Shown piece after piece: positions 1 to 6,861 of a stretch of DNA of 11,194 nt. The DNA comes from Candidatus Albibeggiatoa sp. nov. BB20 (lineage in GTDB: Bacteria; Pseudomonadota; Gammaproteobacteria; Beggiatoales; Beggiatoaceae). The notes under the pieces are model-generated. The model saw only the letters and a list, made by a program, of their open reading frames with translations. It was not told where the DNA came from and searched no databases. Positions within the stretch are counted from its first letter, which is position 1. Every line of letters starts with the position of its first letter. The position numbers and the translations under genes were made by a program. Where the stretch lies: contig JADGDW010000147.1 of the NCBI GenBank assembly GCA_016744725.1, positions 1-11,194 on the forward strand. The letters run 5' to 3'.

Positions 1-174
1 ATTTTATACTCAACTTAAATCAGTGATGCCATATCATCCCAATACCAAAGTTTTTTAAAATAGATAACCAATTGAATTTAAATTTAAAACCCACATATAT
101 ATCTCCTCCATATCCTTCTATTAATACAAGCTCCAACTAGAAATTTCCCCATTCACCCATAAATCAAAAGACAT
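1..174 (-). pseudogene. possible degraded remnant, outer-membrane-like C-terminus (runs off the window start)
   Basis: Reading the minus strand from an ATG at 174 gives 17 codons (beginning MSFDLWVNGEISSW) that stop at 123-121. An overlapping frame continues from there: EGYGGDIYVGFKFKFN, then LKNFGIGMIWHH, a TGA at 22-20, and FKLSIK up to the window edge. The alternating polar/hydrophobic pattern and the Gly/aromatic-rich final strand resemble the end of a beta-barrel outer membrane protein. One frameshift and one stop would have to be assumed. A strong GGAGGAG on the same strand near 103-110 is probably part of the coding text (Gly-Gly). No homologue can be named, and the stretch is short enough that the resemblance may be chance. 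The segment ends about 10 bp from the heptad array. Confidence 0.22.
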
Positions 175-185
175 TTAATATCCAT

Positions 186-269
186 AGTTCATTGATAATT
201 GTTCACTGATAATTGATAACTGCACGCAGTTCGTTGATAATTGTTGATTGATAACAGATAATTGTCCCT
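186..269 (+). repeat. heptanucleotide (TGATAAT-type) tandem repeat array upstream of secA
   Basis: Twelve consecutive 7-nt units fit one register from 186. TGATAAT or TGATAAC occurs at 193, 207, 214, 235 and 249, and AGATAAT at 256. Units between them are AGTTCAT/AGTTCGT (186, 228) and TGTTCAC/TGTTGAT (200, 242). Two 42-bp halves (186-227 and 228-269) match at about 32 of 42 positions, so the array looks like a duplicated six-heptad block. A short inverted repeat (AACTG, CACG, CAGTT; 218-231) lies at the junction. Tandem heptamers are known from other bacteria, notably cyanobacteria (STRR elements); no relationship to those is claimed. The array ends about 30 bp before secA and contains its best promoter candidate. 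Confidence 0.8.
234..262 (+). promoter_or_regulatory. candidate sigma-70 promoter of secA, built from heptad units
   Basis: TTGATA (234-239) and GATAAT (257-262) are separated by exactly 17 bp, close to the sigma-70 consensus on both hexamers. The final -10 base is 37 nt before the secA start codon. Two further overlapping pairs lie upstream in the same register: 213-218 with 236-241, and 192-197 with 215-220 (GATAAC). The array therefore offers up to three stacked promoters. No transcript evidence is available; the call rests on consensus match and spacing. Confidence 0.55.
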
Positions 270-299
270 TCCACACAGGCATATAGAATAAATAGCCCT

Positions 300-3086
300 A
301 TGTTAAACATTATTACGAAAATTTTTGGTAGCCGCAATGACCGCCTTGTTAAGCGAATGTATAAAATTGTTGCGCAAATCAATGCTCTAGAACCAGATAT
401 CTCCGTTTTAAGTGACGAAGACCTGAAAGCCAAAACCGTTGAATTCCGCGAACGCTACGAAAAAGGTGAAACCCTAGACCAATTGCTACCAGAAGCCTTT
501 GCAACAGTGCGTGAAGCAGGTAAACGTGCTTTAAACATGCGACATTTCGACGTACAGCTTATCGGCGGATTGGTATTGCACCAAGGCAAAATTGCAGAAA
601 TGCGTACAGGTGAAGGTAAAACCCTAGTCGCCACGCTTCCAGCCTATCTCAATGCCATCACAGGCAATGGTGTACATATCGTCACGGTGAATGAATATCT
701 TGCCAAACGTGACGCAGAATGGATGAGCAAGATTTACAATTTTTTAGGATTGACGGTGGGTATCTCCATACCAGGAATGAATCCTGACGAAAAGCAAACA
801 GCTTATTCTTCTGACATCACCTACGGTACAAATAACGAGTTCGGTTTTGATTATCTGCGCGACAATATGGCATTCAGTGCTAAAGATCGCCTACAACAAC
901 GTAAACAAAATTACGCGATTGTGGATGAGGTTGATTCGATTTTAATTGACGAAGCCAGAACACCGCTGATTATCTCAGGGCCTACTAACGATACTTCAGA
1001 ATTATACAAGCAAGTTGACAAAGTCATTCCAACTCTCGTACCACAAGAGCGTGAACCGCACAAAGATGACGAGGAAGAAGTGCCCGGTGATTACTGGATG
1101 GATGAGAAGAATAAACAAATTACCATGAGTGATGATGGTCATCTCAAGGTTGAAGAATTCTTACTCAATGAAGGTATCATCAAAGAAGGTGAAAGCCTGT
1201 ATGATTCTGGCAATATTATTATTGTTCACCATGTCAATGCCGCATTACGCGCTCATAAATTATTCCAACGCAATGTAGATTACATCGTCAAAGATGATGA
1301 AATTGTGATTGTTGATGAATTTACAGGGCGTACCATGTCCGGACGACGTTGGTCAGAAGGCTTACACCAAGCAATTGAAGCTAAAGAAGGTGTGCCAATT
1401 CAAAATGAAAACCAAACCTTAGCATCGATTACATTCCAGAACTTGTTCCGTATGTATGACAAACTTTCTGGTATGACGGGTACAGCAGATACCGAAGCTT
1501 ATGAGTTTCAAACGATTTATGAATTGGAAGTCACCGTGATTCCAACTCATCGCGCCATGGTACGTGATGACATGTCAGATCGTGTGTATTTGACCTTAGA
1601 AGAGAAATTCAATGCGATTGAAGAAGATATTCGGGACTGTCAAAAACGGGGTCAACCCGTACTGGTCGGTACAGTAACGATTGAAACATCTGAGCATTTA
1701 TCTCAATTGTTAAGCAGCGTGAACATAGAACACAAAGTCTTAAACGCTAAGTTCCACGAGCAAGAAGCGCATATTGTGTCACAAGCAGGTCGTCCGGGTT
1801 CAGTCACCATTGCAACCAATATGGCAGGCCGTGGTACGGATATTGTGCTCGGTGGGAATATAGACGAAGAAGTCAAAGCATTAGGCGAAGATGCAACTGA
1901 GGAAGAAATTCAAACCACCCGTGATGAGTGGGTTAAACGTCATGCTGCCGTATTAGAAAGTGGCGGTTTACACATTATTGGTACAGAACGCCACGAATCT
2001 CGGCGGATTGATAACCAATTACGTGGACGTTCAGGCCGTCAAGGTGATTCAGGTTCTAGCCGTTTCTATTTATCGCTTGAAGACAATTTGATGCGCATTT
2101 TTGGCTCAGAACGGGTTGCGGGCTTAATGAAAAAATTAGGCATGGAACAAGGTGAAGCTATTGAGCATCCTTGGGTCACAAAAGCAATTGAAAATGCCCA
2201 ACGTAAAGTCGAGGGGCGCAACTTTGATATTCGTAAACAATTACTTGAATATGATGATGTTGCCAATGACCAACGTAAGATTATTTATCAAGAACGCAAT
2301 AATTTAATGGCTGCTGATGATGTGAAAGGCTATATTCAAGACTTACGTTATGATGTGATTAACGAAGCGGTTGATGATTTTATTCCACCACAAAGTTTAG
2401 AAGAAATGTGGGATGTGGAAGGTTTGGAACAGATGTTAGAAACTCGTTTTGCGTTAAAAGCACCTGTACGCCAGTGGCTAGATGAAGACCACGAGCTATA
2501 CGAAGAAACCTTGCGTGAGAAAATGATTGATGCGGCGGAAGCTGAGCACGCTGACAAAGAGTCTAGAGTTGGTAATCCACAGGTTTTACGTGATTATGAA
2601 AAAGCCGTAACGTTGCAAGTATTGGATAATTTGTGGAAAGAACATTTAGCGGCGATGGATTATTTGCGTATGGGGATTCATTTACGTGGTTTTGCGCAGA
2701 AAAATCCAAAGCAAGAGTATAAGCGTGAAGCATTTGAGATGTTCCAACATTTATTGCGTCGTTATAAGCAAGAAGTAGTTGAAGATATTTCAAAAGTTCA
2801 AGTGCAAAAGCAAGAAGAAGTGGATGCAATTGAAGCTGAACGTCGCAGTCACGCGCTAGAAATGCAGTTTAGACATGCTCAAATTGAAGGTTTAACCAAT
2901 GAGTATAGTGAACAAGCTGCTCAACAGGCGGCCGCTGAAGCACAACAGAATGGCGAGGGAGATGCTACGGAACAAGCTACCCCACAACAACCTTTTGTAC
3001 GACATGGTAAGAAAATTGGCCGAAATGACGCTTGTCCTTGTGGCTCAGGCAAAAAGTACAAACAGTGCCATGGTAAGTTAAATTAA
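300..3086 (+). CDS. secA: protein translocase subunit SecA (preprotein translocase ATPase)
   Basis: SecA is the ATPase motor that drives unfolded preproteins through the SecYEG channel in the inner membrane. It is 928 aa against 901 in E. coli. The N-terminus MLNIITKIFGSRNDR aligns with the E. coli start, fixing the ATG at 300 although no good Shine-Dalgarno precedes it. Visible motifs are Walker A MRTGEGKT (101-108), Walker B DEVD (209-212), TNMAGRGTD (506-514) and the DEAD-type LRGRSGRQGD (574-583). The PPXD, scaffold and wing regions lie between and after these. A Gln/Ala-rich linker (about 860-895) leads to the zinc-binding tail, where Cys912, Cys914, Cys923 and His924 form CxC-x8-CH, the SecB- and lipid-contacting site. 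The gene reads through without interruption and is convergent with pdxJ. Its promoter appears to lie in the heptad array. Confidence 0.98.
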   Translation: MLNIITKIFGSRNDRLVKRMYKIVAQINALEPDISVLSDEDLKAKTVEFRERYEKGETLDQLLPEAFATVREAGKRALNMRHFDVQLIGGLVLHQGKIAEMRTGEGKTLVATLPAYLNAITGNGVHIVTVNEYLAKRDAEWMSKIYNFLGLTVGISIPGMNPDEKQTAYSSDITYGTNNEFGFDYLRDNMAFSAKDRLQQRKQNYAIVDEVDSILIDEARTPLIISGPTNDTSELYKQVDKVIPTLVPQEREPHKDDEEEVPGDYWMDEKNKQITMSDDGHLKVEEFLLNEGIIKEGESLYDSGNIIIVHHVNAALRAHKLFQRNVDYIVKDDEIVIVDEFTGRTMSGRRWSEGLHQAIEAKEGVPIQNENQTLASITFQNLFRMYDKLSGMTGTADTEAYEFQTIYELEVTVIPTHRAMVRDDMSDRVYLTLEEKFNAIEEDIRDCQKRGQPVLVGTVTIETSEHLSQLLSSVNIEHKVLNAKFHEQEAHIVSQAGRPGSVTIATNMAGRGTDIVLGGNIDEEVKALGEDATEEEIQTTRDEWVKRHAAVLESGGLHIIGTERHESRRIDNQLRGRSGRQGDSGSSRFYLSLEDNLMRIFGSERVAGLMKKLGMEQGEAIEHPWVTKAIENAQRKVEGRNFDIRKQLLEYDDVANDQRKIIYQERNNLMAADDVKGYIQDLRYDVINEAVDDFIPPQSLEEMWDVEGLEQMLETRFALKAPVRQWLDEDHELYEETLREKMIDAAEAEHADKESRVGNPQVLRDYEKAVTLQVLDNLWKEHLAAMDYLRMGIHLRGFAQKNPKQEYKREAFEMFQHLLRRYKQEVVEDISKVQVQKQEEVDAIEAERRSHALEMQFRHAQIEGLTNEYSEQAAQQAAAEAQQNGEGDATEQATPQQPFVRHGKKIGRNDACPCGSGKKYKQCHGKLN

Positions 3087-3107
3087 TCGAGTCATTGCCT
3101 CGTAATC

Positions 3108-3140
3108 AGGACTGTCAATTATTAAAGGGTTGGCAGTCCT
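3108..3140. terminator. hairpin between convergent secA and pdxJ (bidirectional terminator candidate)
   Basis: AGGACTGTCAA (3108-3118) pairs with TTGGCAGTCCT (3130-3140): 11 bp with one G-U pair and an 11-nt loop. It lies 21 nt after the secA stop and 48 nt after the pdxJ stop, as expected for a shared terminator. The U-tract is poor: on the plus strand the nearest T run (six Ts, 3157-3162) is 16 nt away, and there is none on the minus strand. The stem arms recur as a tight palindrome at 10305-10319, so it may be a repeat element serving as a terminator. Confidence 0.5.
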
Positions 3141-3188
3141 AACGGGTTAAATCTCATTTTTTGCATTGAGCGGGTCAGATTGATTCAC

Positions 3189-3923
3189 TTATGCCAATGT
3201 ACGGGCTTCCACCATTAAGCGTTTCATTTCAGTAACCGCTTGATTAAATCCTGTAAAAATAGCACGTGCAACAATCGCATGGCCAATATTCAATTCACAA
3301 AATTGTGGAATTCGCGCAATCTCAGCCACATTATGATAATGCAAACCATGGCCAGCATTGACTTGTAGGCCTTGCTGTGCAGCATATTCCGCCGCTTTAA
3401 TAATCCGCTTTAGTTCTTCCTGACTGCTATCCGTATCAGCAAAACATCCTGTATGAATTTCAACTACAGGTGCTTTTACAGCCACAGCAGCATCAATTTG
3501 TAGTTTATCAGGATCAATAAATAGCGAGACTTGAATACCAGCAGCGCTCAAACGCTGACAGGCTTCAGCCATTTTATCTTGTTGACCTGCGACATCTAAG
3601 CCGCCTTCTGTGGTTAATTCTTGCCGTTTTTCAGGCACAAGACACACATCATCTGGACGAGTTTTTTCAGCAAAAGCCAACATCTCCTCAGTAACCGCCA
3701 TTTCTAAATTCATGCGGGTTTGTAAAATATTTTTTAACATCCGTACATCGCGTTCTTGAATATGGCGGCGATCTTCACGTAAGTGTAAGGTAATTAAGTC
3801 TGCGCCTGCTTGCTCTGCTTCAATTGCAGCTTGAATTGGGTCTGGGTAACGGGTGCCACGCGCTTGGCGTAAGGTTGCAACATGGTCGATGTTAACACCC
3901 AAATAGATCGGTTGTTTTTTCAT
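3189..3923 (-). CDS. pdxJ: pyridoxine 5'-phosphate synthase
   Basis: PdxJ condenses 3-amino-2-oxopropyl phosphate with 1-deoxyxylulose 5-phosphate to form pyridoxine 5'-phosphate, the ring-closing step of DXP-dependent vitamin B6 synthesis in the cytosol. Its 244 aa match the family (243 in E. coli). The N-terminal LGVNIDHVATLRQARGT and the TLHLREDRRHIQ, RMNLEMAVTEEM, CLVPEKRQELTTEGGLDV, VNAGHGLHYHNV and ELNIGHAIVARAI blocks are nearly invariant. Catalytic equivalents of E. coli His45, Glu72 and His193 are His47, Glu74 and His192. The ATG at 3923 has no clear Shine-Dalgarno. E. coli pdxJ sits after recO and near acpS; here it stands alone, convergent with secA and downstream of a sensor gene, with its own heptad-derived promoter candidate. 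Confidence 0.98.
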   Translation of the reverse strand: MKKQPIYLGVNIDHVATLRQARGTRYPDPIQAAIEAEQAGADLITLHLREDRRHIQERDVRMLKNILQTRMNLEMAVTEEMLAFAEKTRPDDVCLVPEKRQELTTEGGLDVAGQQDKMAEACQRLSAAGIQVSLFIDPDKLQIDAAVAVKAPVVEIHTGCFADTDSSQEELKRIIKAAEYAAQQGLQVNAGHGLHYHNVAEIARIPQFCELNIGHAIVARAIFTGFNQAVTEMKRLMVEARTLA

Positions 3924-3946
3924 TATTGAGATTAAACAGTAAAGTC

Positions 3947-4002
3947 AGTATCAATCTACAATTATCAATCAACATTGAATAATTATCAATTAATCACGAA
4001 GT
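3947..4002 (-). repeat. second heptanucleotide repeat array, upstream of pdxJ
   Basis: On the minus strand eight consecutive 7-nt units can be read: ACTTCGT (4002-3996), GATTAAT, TGATAAT (3988-3982), TATTCAA, TGTTGAT, TGATAAT (3967-3961), TGTAGAT and TGATACT (to 3947). They share TGATAAT, TGTTGAT and an A(G/C)TTCGT unit with the secA array, in the same reading direction relative to the downstream gene. A small inverted repeat (ATCAC, GAA, GTGAT; 3993-4005) sits at the upstream edge, paralleling the hairpin in the secA array. The element fills most of the 103-bp gap between the kinase and pdxJ. Confidence 0.7.
3961..3989 (-). promoter_or_regulatory. candidate sigma-70 promoter of pdxJ, built from heptad units
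   Basis: On the minus strand TTGATA (3989-3984) and GATAAT (3966-3961) are separated by exactly 17 bp. The last -10 base is 37 nt before the pdxJ ATG. Both hexamers and both distances are identical to those upstream of secA. This would let pdxJ be transcribed independently of the kinase gene upstream, whose stop is 103 nt before the pdxJ start. Confidence 0.5.
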
Positions 4003-4026
4003 GATGTTTTAAAGGAAAAGGGTGGA

Positions 4027-5223
4027 TTATGAGACGAGTTGTATCGGTATTTCAAAAATAAAGGTTGATCCTACACCCTTTTGAGTATTACACCATATCC
4101 GACCATTCATCATTTCAAGCAATTTTTTCGCGATAAAAAGGCCTAATCCTGATGAATTCTCATTGGCTGTAGGCTGTGGTGATAAGCGTGCAAATTTATG
4201 AAAGAGCTTTTGTTGTTCCACAGTACTTAAACCCGGACCTTCATCTTGAATTTCACAGCGAATATATTGATTGACTTGGATCAGCCGAATATAGACTTTT
4301 TTATATTGAGAGGAGTATTTTACTGCATTCGAAATAATATTGTCGATAATTTGCTGCAACATATTGGCATCAACATGGGCAATTAATTCATACTCTACAT
4401 TCTGAAATTCCAAGCTAATATTCTTTTCTGTCGCAGGTATTCTGTACTGATTGATTATTTTTTCTAGAATAGGCAAAACATTGGTTCGTTGAATGTTCAT
4501 ATTAAATTTACCAGACTCAATCGCATTGATATCTAATAAATTAGTAATTAACCCAAACATTTGGTGCGAGCTGGTTTCAATCAAACAGGTATATTCAAGG
4601 ACTTCTCTAAGATTAATATCATGGCTTTCCAACGACATTTTGATTAAATTAGCCAAGCCTTCAATCGCAGATAGTGGATTTTTTAAATCATGCACTACCA
4701 CTCCAAGAAATTCATTTTTCTCTCTATCTAGCTCAATTAATTTTTGATTCTTTAAATTTAATTCTTCAGTTCTTTGTTGAATTTTATATTCTAAATCAGC
4801 GTAAAATTGCTCTAACTGCCTTTGTTGGCTATATTTATACAAAGCCTCTTTAATCGTCATGCTAAAGTCAATTGATTCCCATGGCTTAGCAATATAACGG
4901 TATAAGCTACCATAATTGATTGCATTACCTATCGCTTGGGTATCAGCCTGACCTGTTAGCATAATGCTCAGTGTTTTAGGAGTTTTTTGATATACGTGTT
5001 TTAATAATTCATCCCCTTTCATATTGGGCATGATGTAGTCTGAAATCACCAATGGTATTTCATAATCGTCTTCAAGCAGTTCCTCAATAATTTCCAAAGC
5101 TTCTGCGCCATCTTCAGCCGTTTCAATCAAATAAGAATTATCTAATAATTGGATTAACTCTATTTTCAAGCTTTCCAGAATACTTTGTTCATCATCTACA
5201 CATAAAATAATTTGTTTTTTCAT
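4027..5223 (-). CDS. response regulator receiver-histidine kinase protein (REC-HisKA-HATPase), soluble
   Basis: A two-component signalling protein of 398 aa from the ATG at 5223. A GTG immediately upstream (5226) is also in frame, but TTAGG ending 5 nt before the ATG favours the ATG. The order is an N-terminal receiver domain (acidic pair at 10-11 in CVDDEQ, phospho-acceptor Asp62 in VISDYIMPNMKG, LTG Thr90, Lys113 in IAKPW), a charged, probably coiled-coil linker (about 134-170), a HisKA dimerisation domain with His178 in VVHDLKNPLSAIEG, and a HATPase domain with N box Asn299, DEGPG at 327-331 and GLGL at 359-362. There is no signal peptide, membrane segment or DNA-binding output. It probably receives phosphate from another kinase, or uses its receiver to gate its own kinase. 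No partner gene is adjacent, so the signal is unknown. Confidence 0.93.
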   Translation of the reverse strand: MKKQIILCVDDEQSILESLKIELIQLLDNSYLIETAEDGAEALEIIEELLEDDYEIPLVISDYIMPNMKGDELLKHVYQKTPKTLSIMLTGQADTQAIGNAINYGSLYRYIAKPWESIDFSMTIKEALYKYSQQRQLEQFYADLEYKIQQRTEELNLKNQKLIELDREKNEFLGVVVHDLKNPLSAIEGLANLIKMSLESHDINLREVLEYTCLIETSSHQMFGLITNLLDINAIESGKFNMNIQRTNVLPILEKIINQYRIPATEKNISLEFQNVEYELIAHVDANMLQQIIDNIISNAVKYSSQYKKVYIRLIQVNQYIRCEIQDEGPGLSTVEQQKLFHKFARLSPQPTANENSSGLGLFIAKKLLEMMNGRIWCNTQKGVGSTFIFEIPIQLVS

Positions 5224-5824
5224 CACAACCTAAAAATATAAGTGGAGTTGAATAAATTTACAGTTAAATAAGCGACGTATTGTACTCTAACCTATTTTCT
5301 CTATATTTTTAACAGATGTTATGCTGAATATCTCAGATTGCGAGAAACTTAATTCATTTTTCATAACCTTGCTTATATTAACATCAATAGATAACTGACT
5401 ATAAGTGTTAGTCGCATCATTTGTATTAAATATAAACCAAGTAATCTTGCTATAAAATAATCGATCAACCCTGATTTTAAGTGTAATTATGTAAACTTAA
5501 AAGAAAAATTTTCAGATAAATAAAGTTTATAGCTAAATAAGACCCATGGTAGCAAGTAAAAATAAGCTGATTATTTAAGCAGACTGAAATAAAAAATCAA
5601 TGAGTTAGCTCAACTCAGAATCGTTTATATCCATAATTTATGGTTTTATTTATCTAGCTATAGCAAATCTACCCTATGACAAGCCGTAATTGCAACATAT
5701 TGACAAAAAAAAGGAAAAATACATAATGATGAGATAGGAGCAAGAGCATTAGAGTACATAAACAAAATCAAATGCCTGCAAAATCTTTAGAGTAATTAGT
5801 CTGTTCAACTCTAGCAATTTGATT
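5224..5824. other. AT-rich intergenic region, about 600 bp, no recognisable gene
   Basis: No frame here gives a protein-like translation of useful length, and no tRNA-like cloverleaf was seen. The side next to the kinase should hold its minus-strand promoter; a TACAAT -10-like hexamer (5284-5279) exists but lacks a good -35. Small inverted repeats occur at 5397-5413 (GACTA, 7-nt loop, TAGTC) and 5601-5617. The sequence TTAGAGTA recurs near 5749 and 5786 close to the bioC end. A leader, small RNA or decayed gene cannot be excluded. Confidence 0.6.
5588..5617 (-). terminator. weak intrinsic terminator candidate downstream of bioC
   Basis: On the minus strand TGAGTT and AACTCA (5617-5601) form a 6-bp stem around a 5-nt loop, followed by TTGATTTTTTATTT. 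The U-rich tail fits an intrinsic terminator, but the stem is short and AT-rich. It lies about 210 nt beyond the bioC stop, so it could end a long bioC 3' UTR or an unannotated transcript. Confidence 0.3.
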
Positions 5825-6712
5825 TTAGCTTTCACTGTTTAATCGCTTAATCTGGTCAATTGAAATTGTGACTTCGCCGTATTGTGTATCTTGTGATTGT
5901 TCAACTTGTCCCAAGGCATGACCATAAACCACCTCATAAGTGACAGGTAAACCTTTCTCCGTGCGGCGGGTCTCATAAGCTTGTAGCATATTTTTAAATT
6001 TCTGTTTACCCATCAAACCTTGTGGACGTTGCGAAGTCATATTATGTGCGCCGATGGCCTTCAAACCTCGCATAATATCCTGCACCGAGTCATATTTAAA
6101 ATTCAGCCAATCTACATCCATCACAGGGTTTTTTAAACCTGATTGATACAAAGCATCCCCTAAGTCGTGCATATCCAAAAAGAAATTCACATGACTATAT
6201 TCATCTATCGCCGCCCAACTTTGGCGTAATTCATTCAACGTGTCAGGGCCTAAAGTCGAAAATAAGAATACGCCATCAGGCTTTAAAACTCGCGCGACTT
6301 CTTGAAATACTGCCTTAACATCACACCATTGCAAGGTTAAATTAGACATCACCAAATCCATACTTTTATCCGCAATAGGCAATTGTTCTGCATCCGCACA
6401 CAGATAATTGAGTTTTGGCGCATACCATAACCAAGGCTTAGGCGCATTTTGTTGGGATTGCTCCACCATCTGATACGCAATGTCTAAACCATACACCATG
6501 GCATCAGGATAACGATGGCTTAATTGACGGCTCATCCGCCCTGCACCGCAGCCTATATCTAAAATAGTGCTAGGCGTTGTCTTAATAAAATCTAAACGCT
6601 CAATCAAATATTCTGCAATTTTTTGTTGGATAAAGGCATGTTGTTCATAATCGTTAGCTGCTTGGCTAAAGGATTGAGAAACTTTGGATTTGTCTACAGT
6701 GGGGTACGTCAT
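5825..6712 (-). CDS. bioC: malonyl-[acyl-carrier protein] O-methyltransferase BioC
   Basis: BioC uses S-adenosylmethionine to methylate the free carboxyl of malonyl-ACP. The ester then enters fatty-acid elongation to make the pimeloyl moiety of biotin. The protein is 295 aa, longer than E. coli BioC (251). Seen in the sequence: SAM motif I LDIGCGAGR (51-59), the acidic strand GLDIA (75-79), CADAEQLP (105-112), SNLTLQWC (123-130), then LKPDGVFLFSTLGPDTLNEL (143-162) and LKAIGAHN (217-224). The STLGPDTLNELR and KAIGAHN blocks distinguish BioC from generic UbiE-like methyltransferases. The N-terminal VSQSFSQAANDYEQHAFIQQ is also typical. No bioB, bioF, bioH, bioD or bioA is adjacent within the window, so it appears detached from the biotin operon. 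It is divergent from the aldolase gene and has an extended -10 promoter candidate. Confidence 0.94.
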   Translation of the reverse strand: MTYPTVDKSKVSQSFSQAANDYEQHAFIQQKIAEYLIERLDFIKTTPSTILDIGCGAGRMSRQLSHRYPDAMVYGLDIAYQMVEQSQQNAPKPWLWYAPKLNYLCADAEQLPIADKSMDLVMSNLTLQWCDVKAVFQEVARVLKPDGVFLFSTLGPDTLNELRQSWAAIDEYSHVNFFLDMHDLGDALYQSGLKNPVMDVDWLNFKYDSVQDIMRGLKAIGAHNMTSQRPQGLMGKQKFKNMLQAYETRRTEKGLPVTYEVVYGHALGQVEQSQDTQYGEVTISIDQIKRLNSES

Positions 6713-6755
6713 GGATGCTTCTTAAAATGTGAAGTGGAGCAACGATTAAATGTCT

Positions 6756-6764
6756 ATTATAGCA
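6756..6764 (-). promoter_or_regulatory. extended -10 promoter candidate for bioC
   Basis: Minus-strand TGCTATAAT carries a perfect TATAAT preceded by the TGn extension, 43 nt before the bioC start. No convincing -35 hexamer lies 16-18 bp upstream, as is usual for TGn promoters. The implied 5' UTR is about 37 nt. No BirA-like operator palindrome was recognised around it. Confidence 0.5.
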
Positions 6765-6784
6765 AAAATCTAAAAATGACTGCT

Positions 6785-6812
6785 TTGACGAACACATTGT
6801 TTTAATCAAAAT
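6785..6812 (+). promoter_or_regulatory. weak promoter candidate for the aldolase/dehydrogenase gene
   Basis: TTGACG (6785-6790) and CAAAAT (6807-6812, four of six consensus bases) are 16 bp apart in the divergent gap. A clear AAGGA (6850-6854) lies 7 nt before the ATG at 6862 and supports that start. The -10 match is modest. Confidence 0.35.
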
Positions 6813-6861
6813 CTGCTAACATTTGCCCATCAGACAACCATAATTAACAAAGGAAACATAA

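Noticed and set aside
2..58. Plus-strand open frame from the window start (18 codons, ending in TAA at 56-58)
   Set aside because: Too short to judge, lies opposite the better-looking minus-strand frame, and open length is within chance for this composition.
186..269. CRISPR-like or iteron-like regular spacing
   Set aside because: Units are 7 nt and contiguous with no spacers; there is no DnaA-box cluster or rep gene. It is a heptamer tandem repeat.
2066..2829. Three minus-strand open frames inside secA (2066-2266, 2348-2557, 2563-2829)
   Set aside because: Antisense shadows of the well-conserved secA coding sequence; translations are Ser/Ile-rich without any family features.
2899..3081. 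Plus-strand 60-codon frame overlapping the secA 3' end
   Set aside because: Out of frame with the clearly real SecA linker and zinc tail.
6623..6805. Plus-strand 60-codon frame across the bioC start and promoter
   Set aside because: Antisense to the bioC N-terminus, no ribosome binding site, no recognisable protein features.
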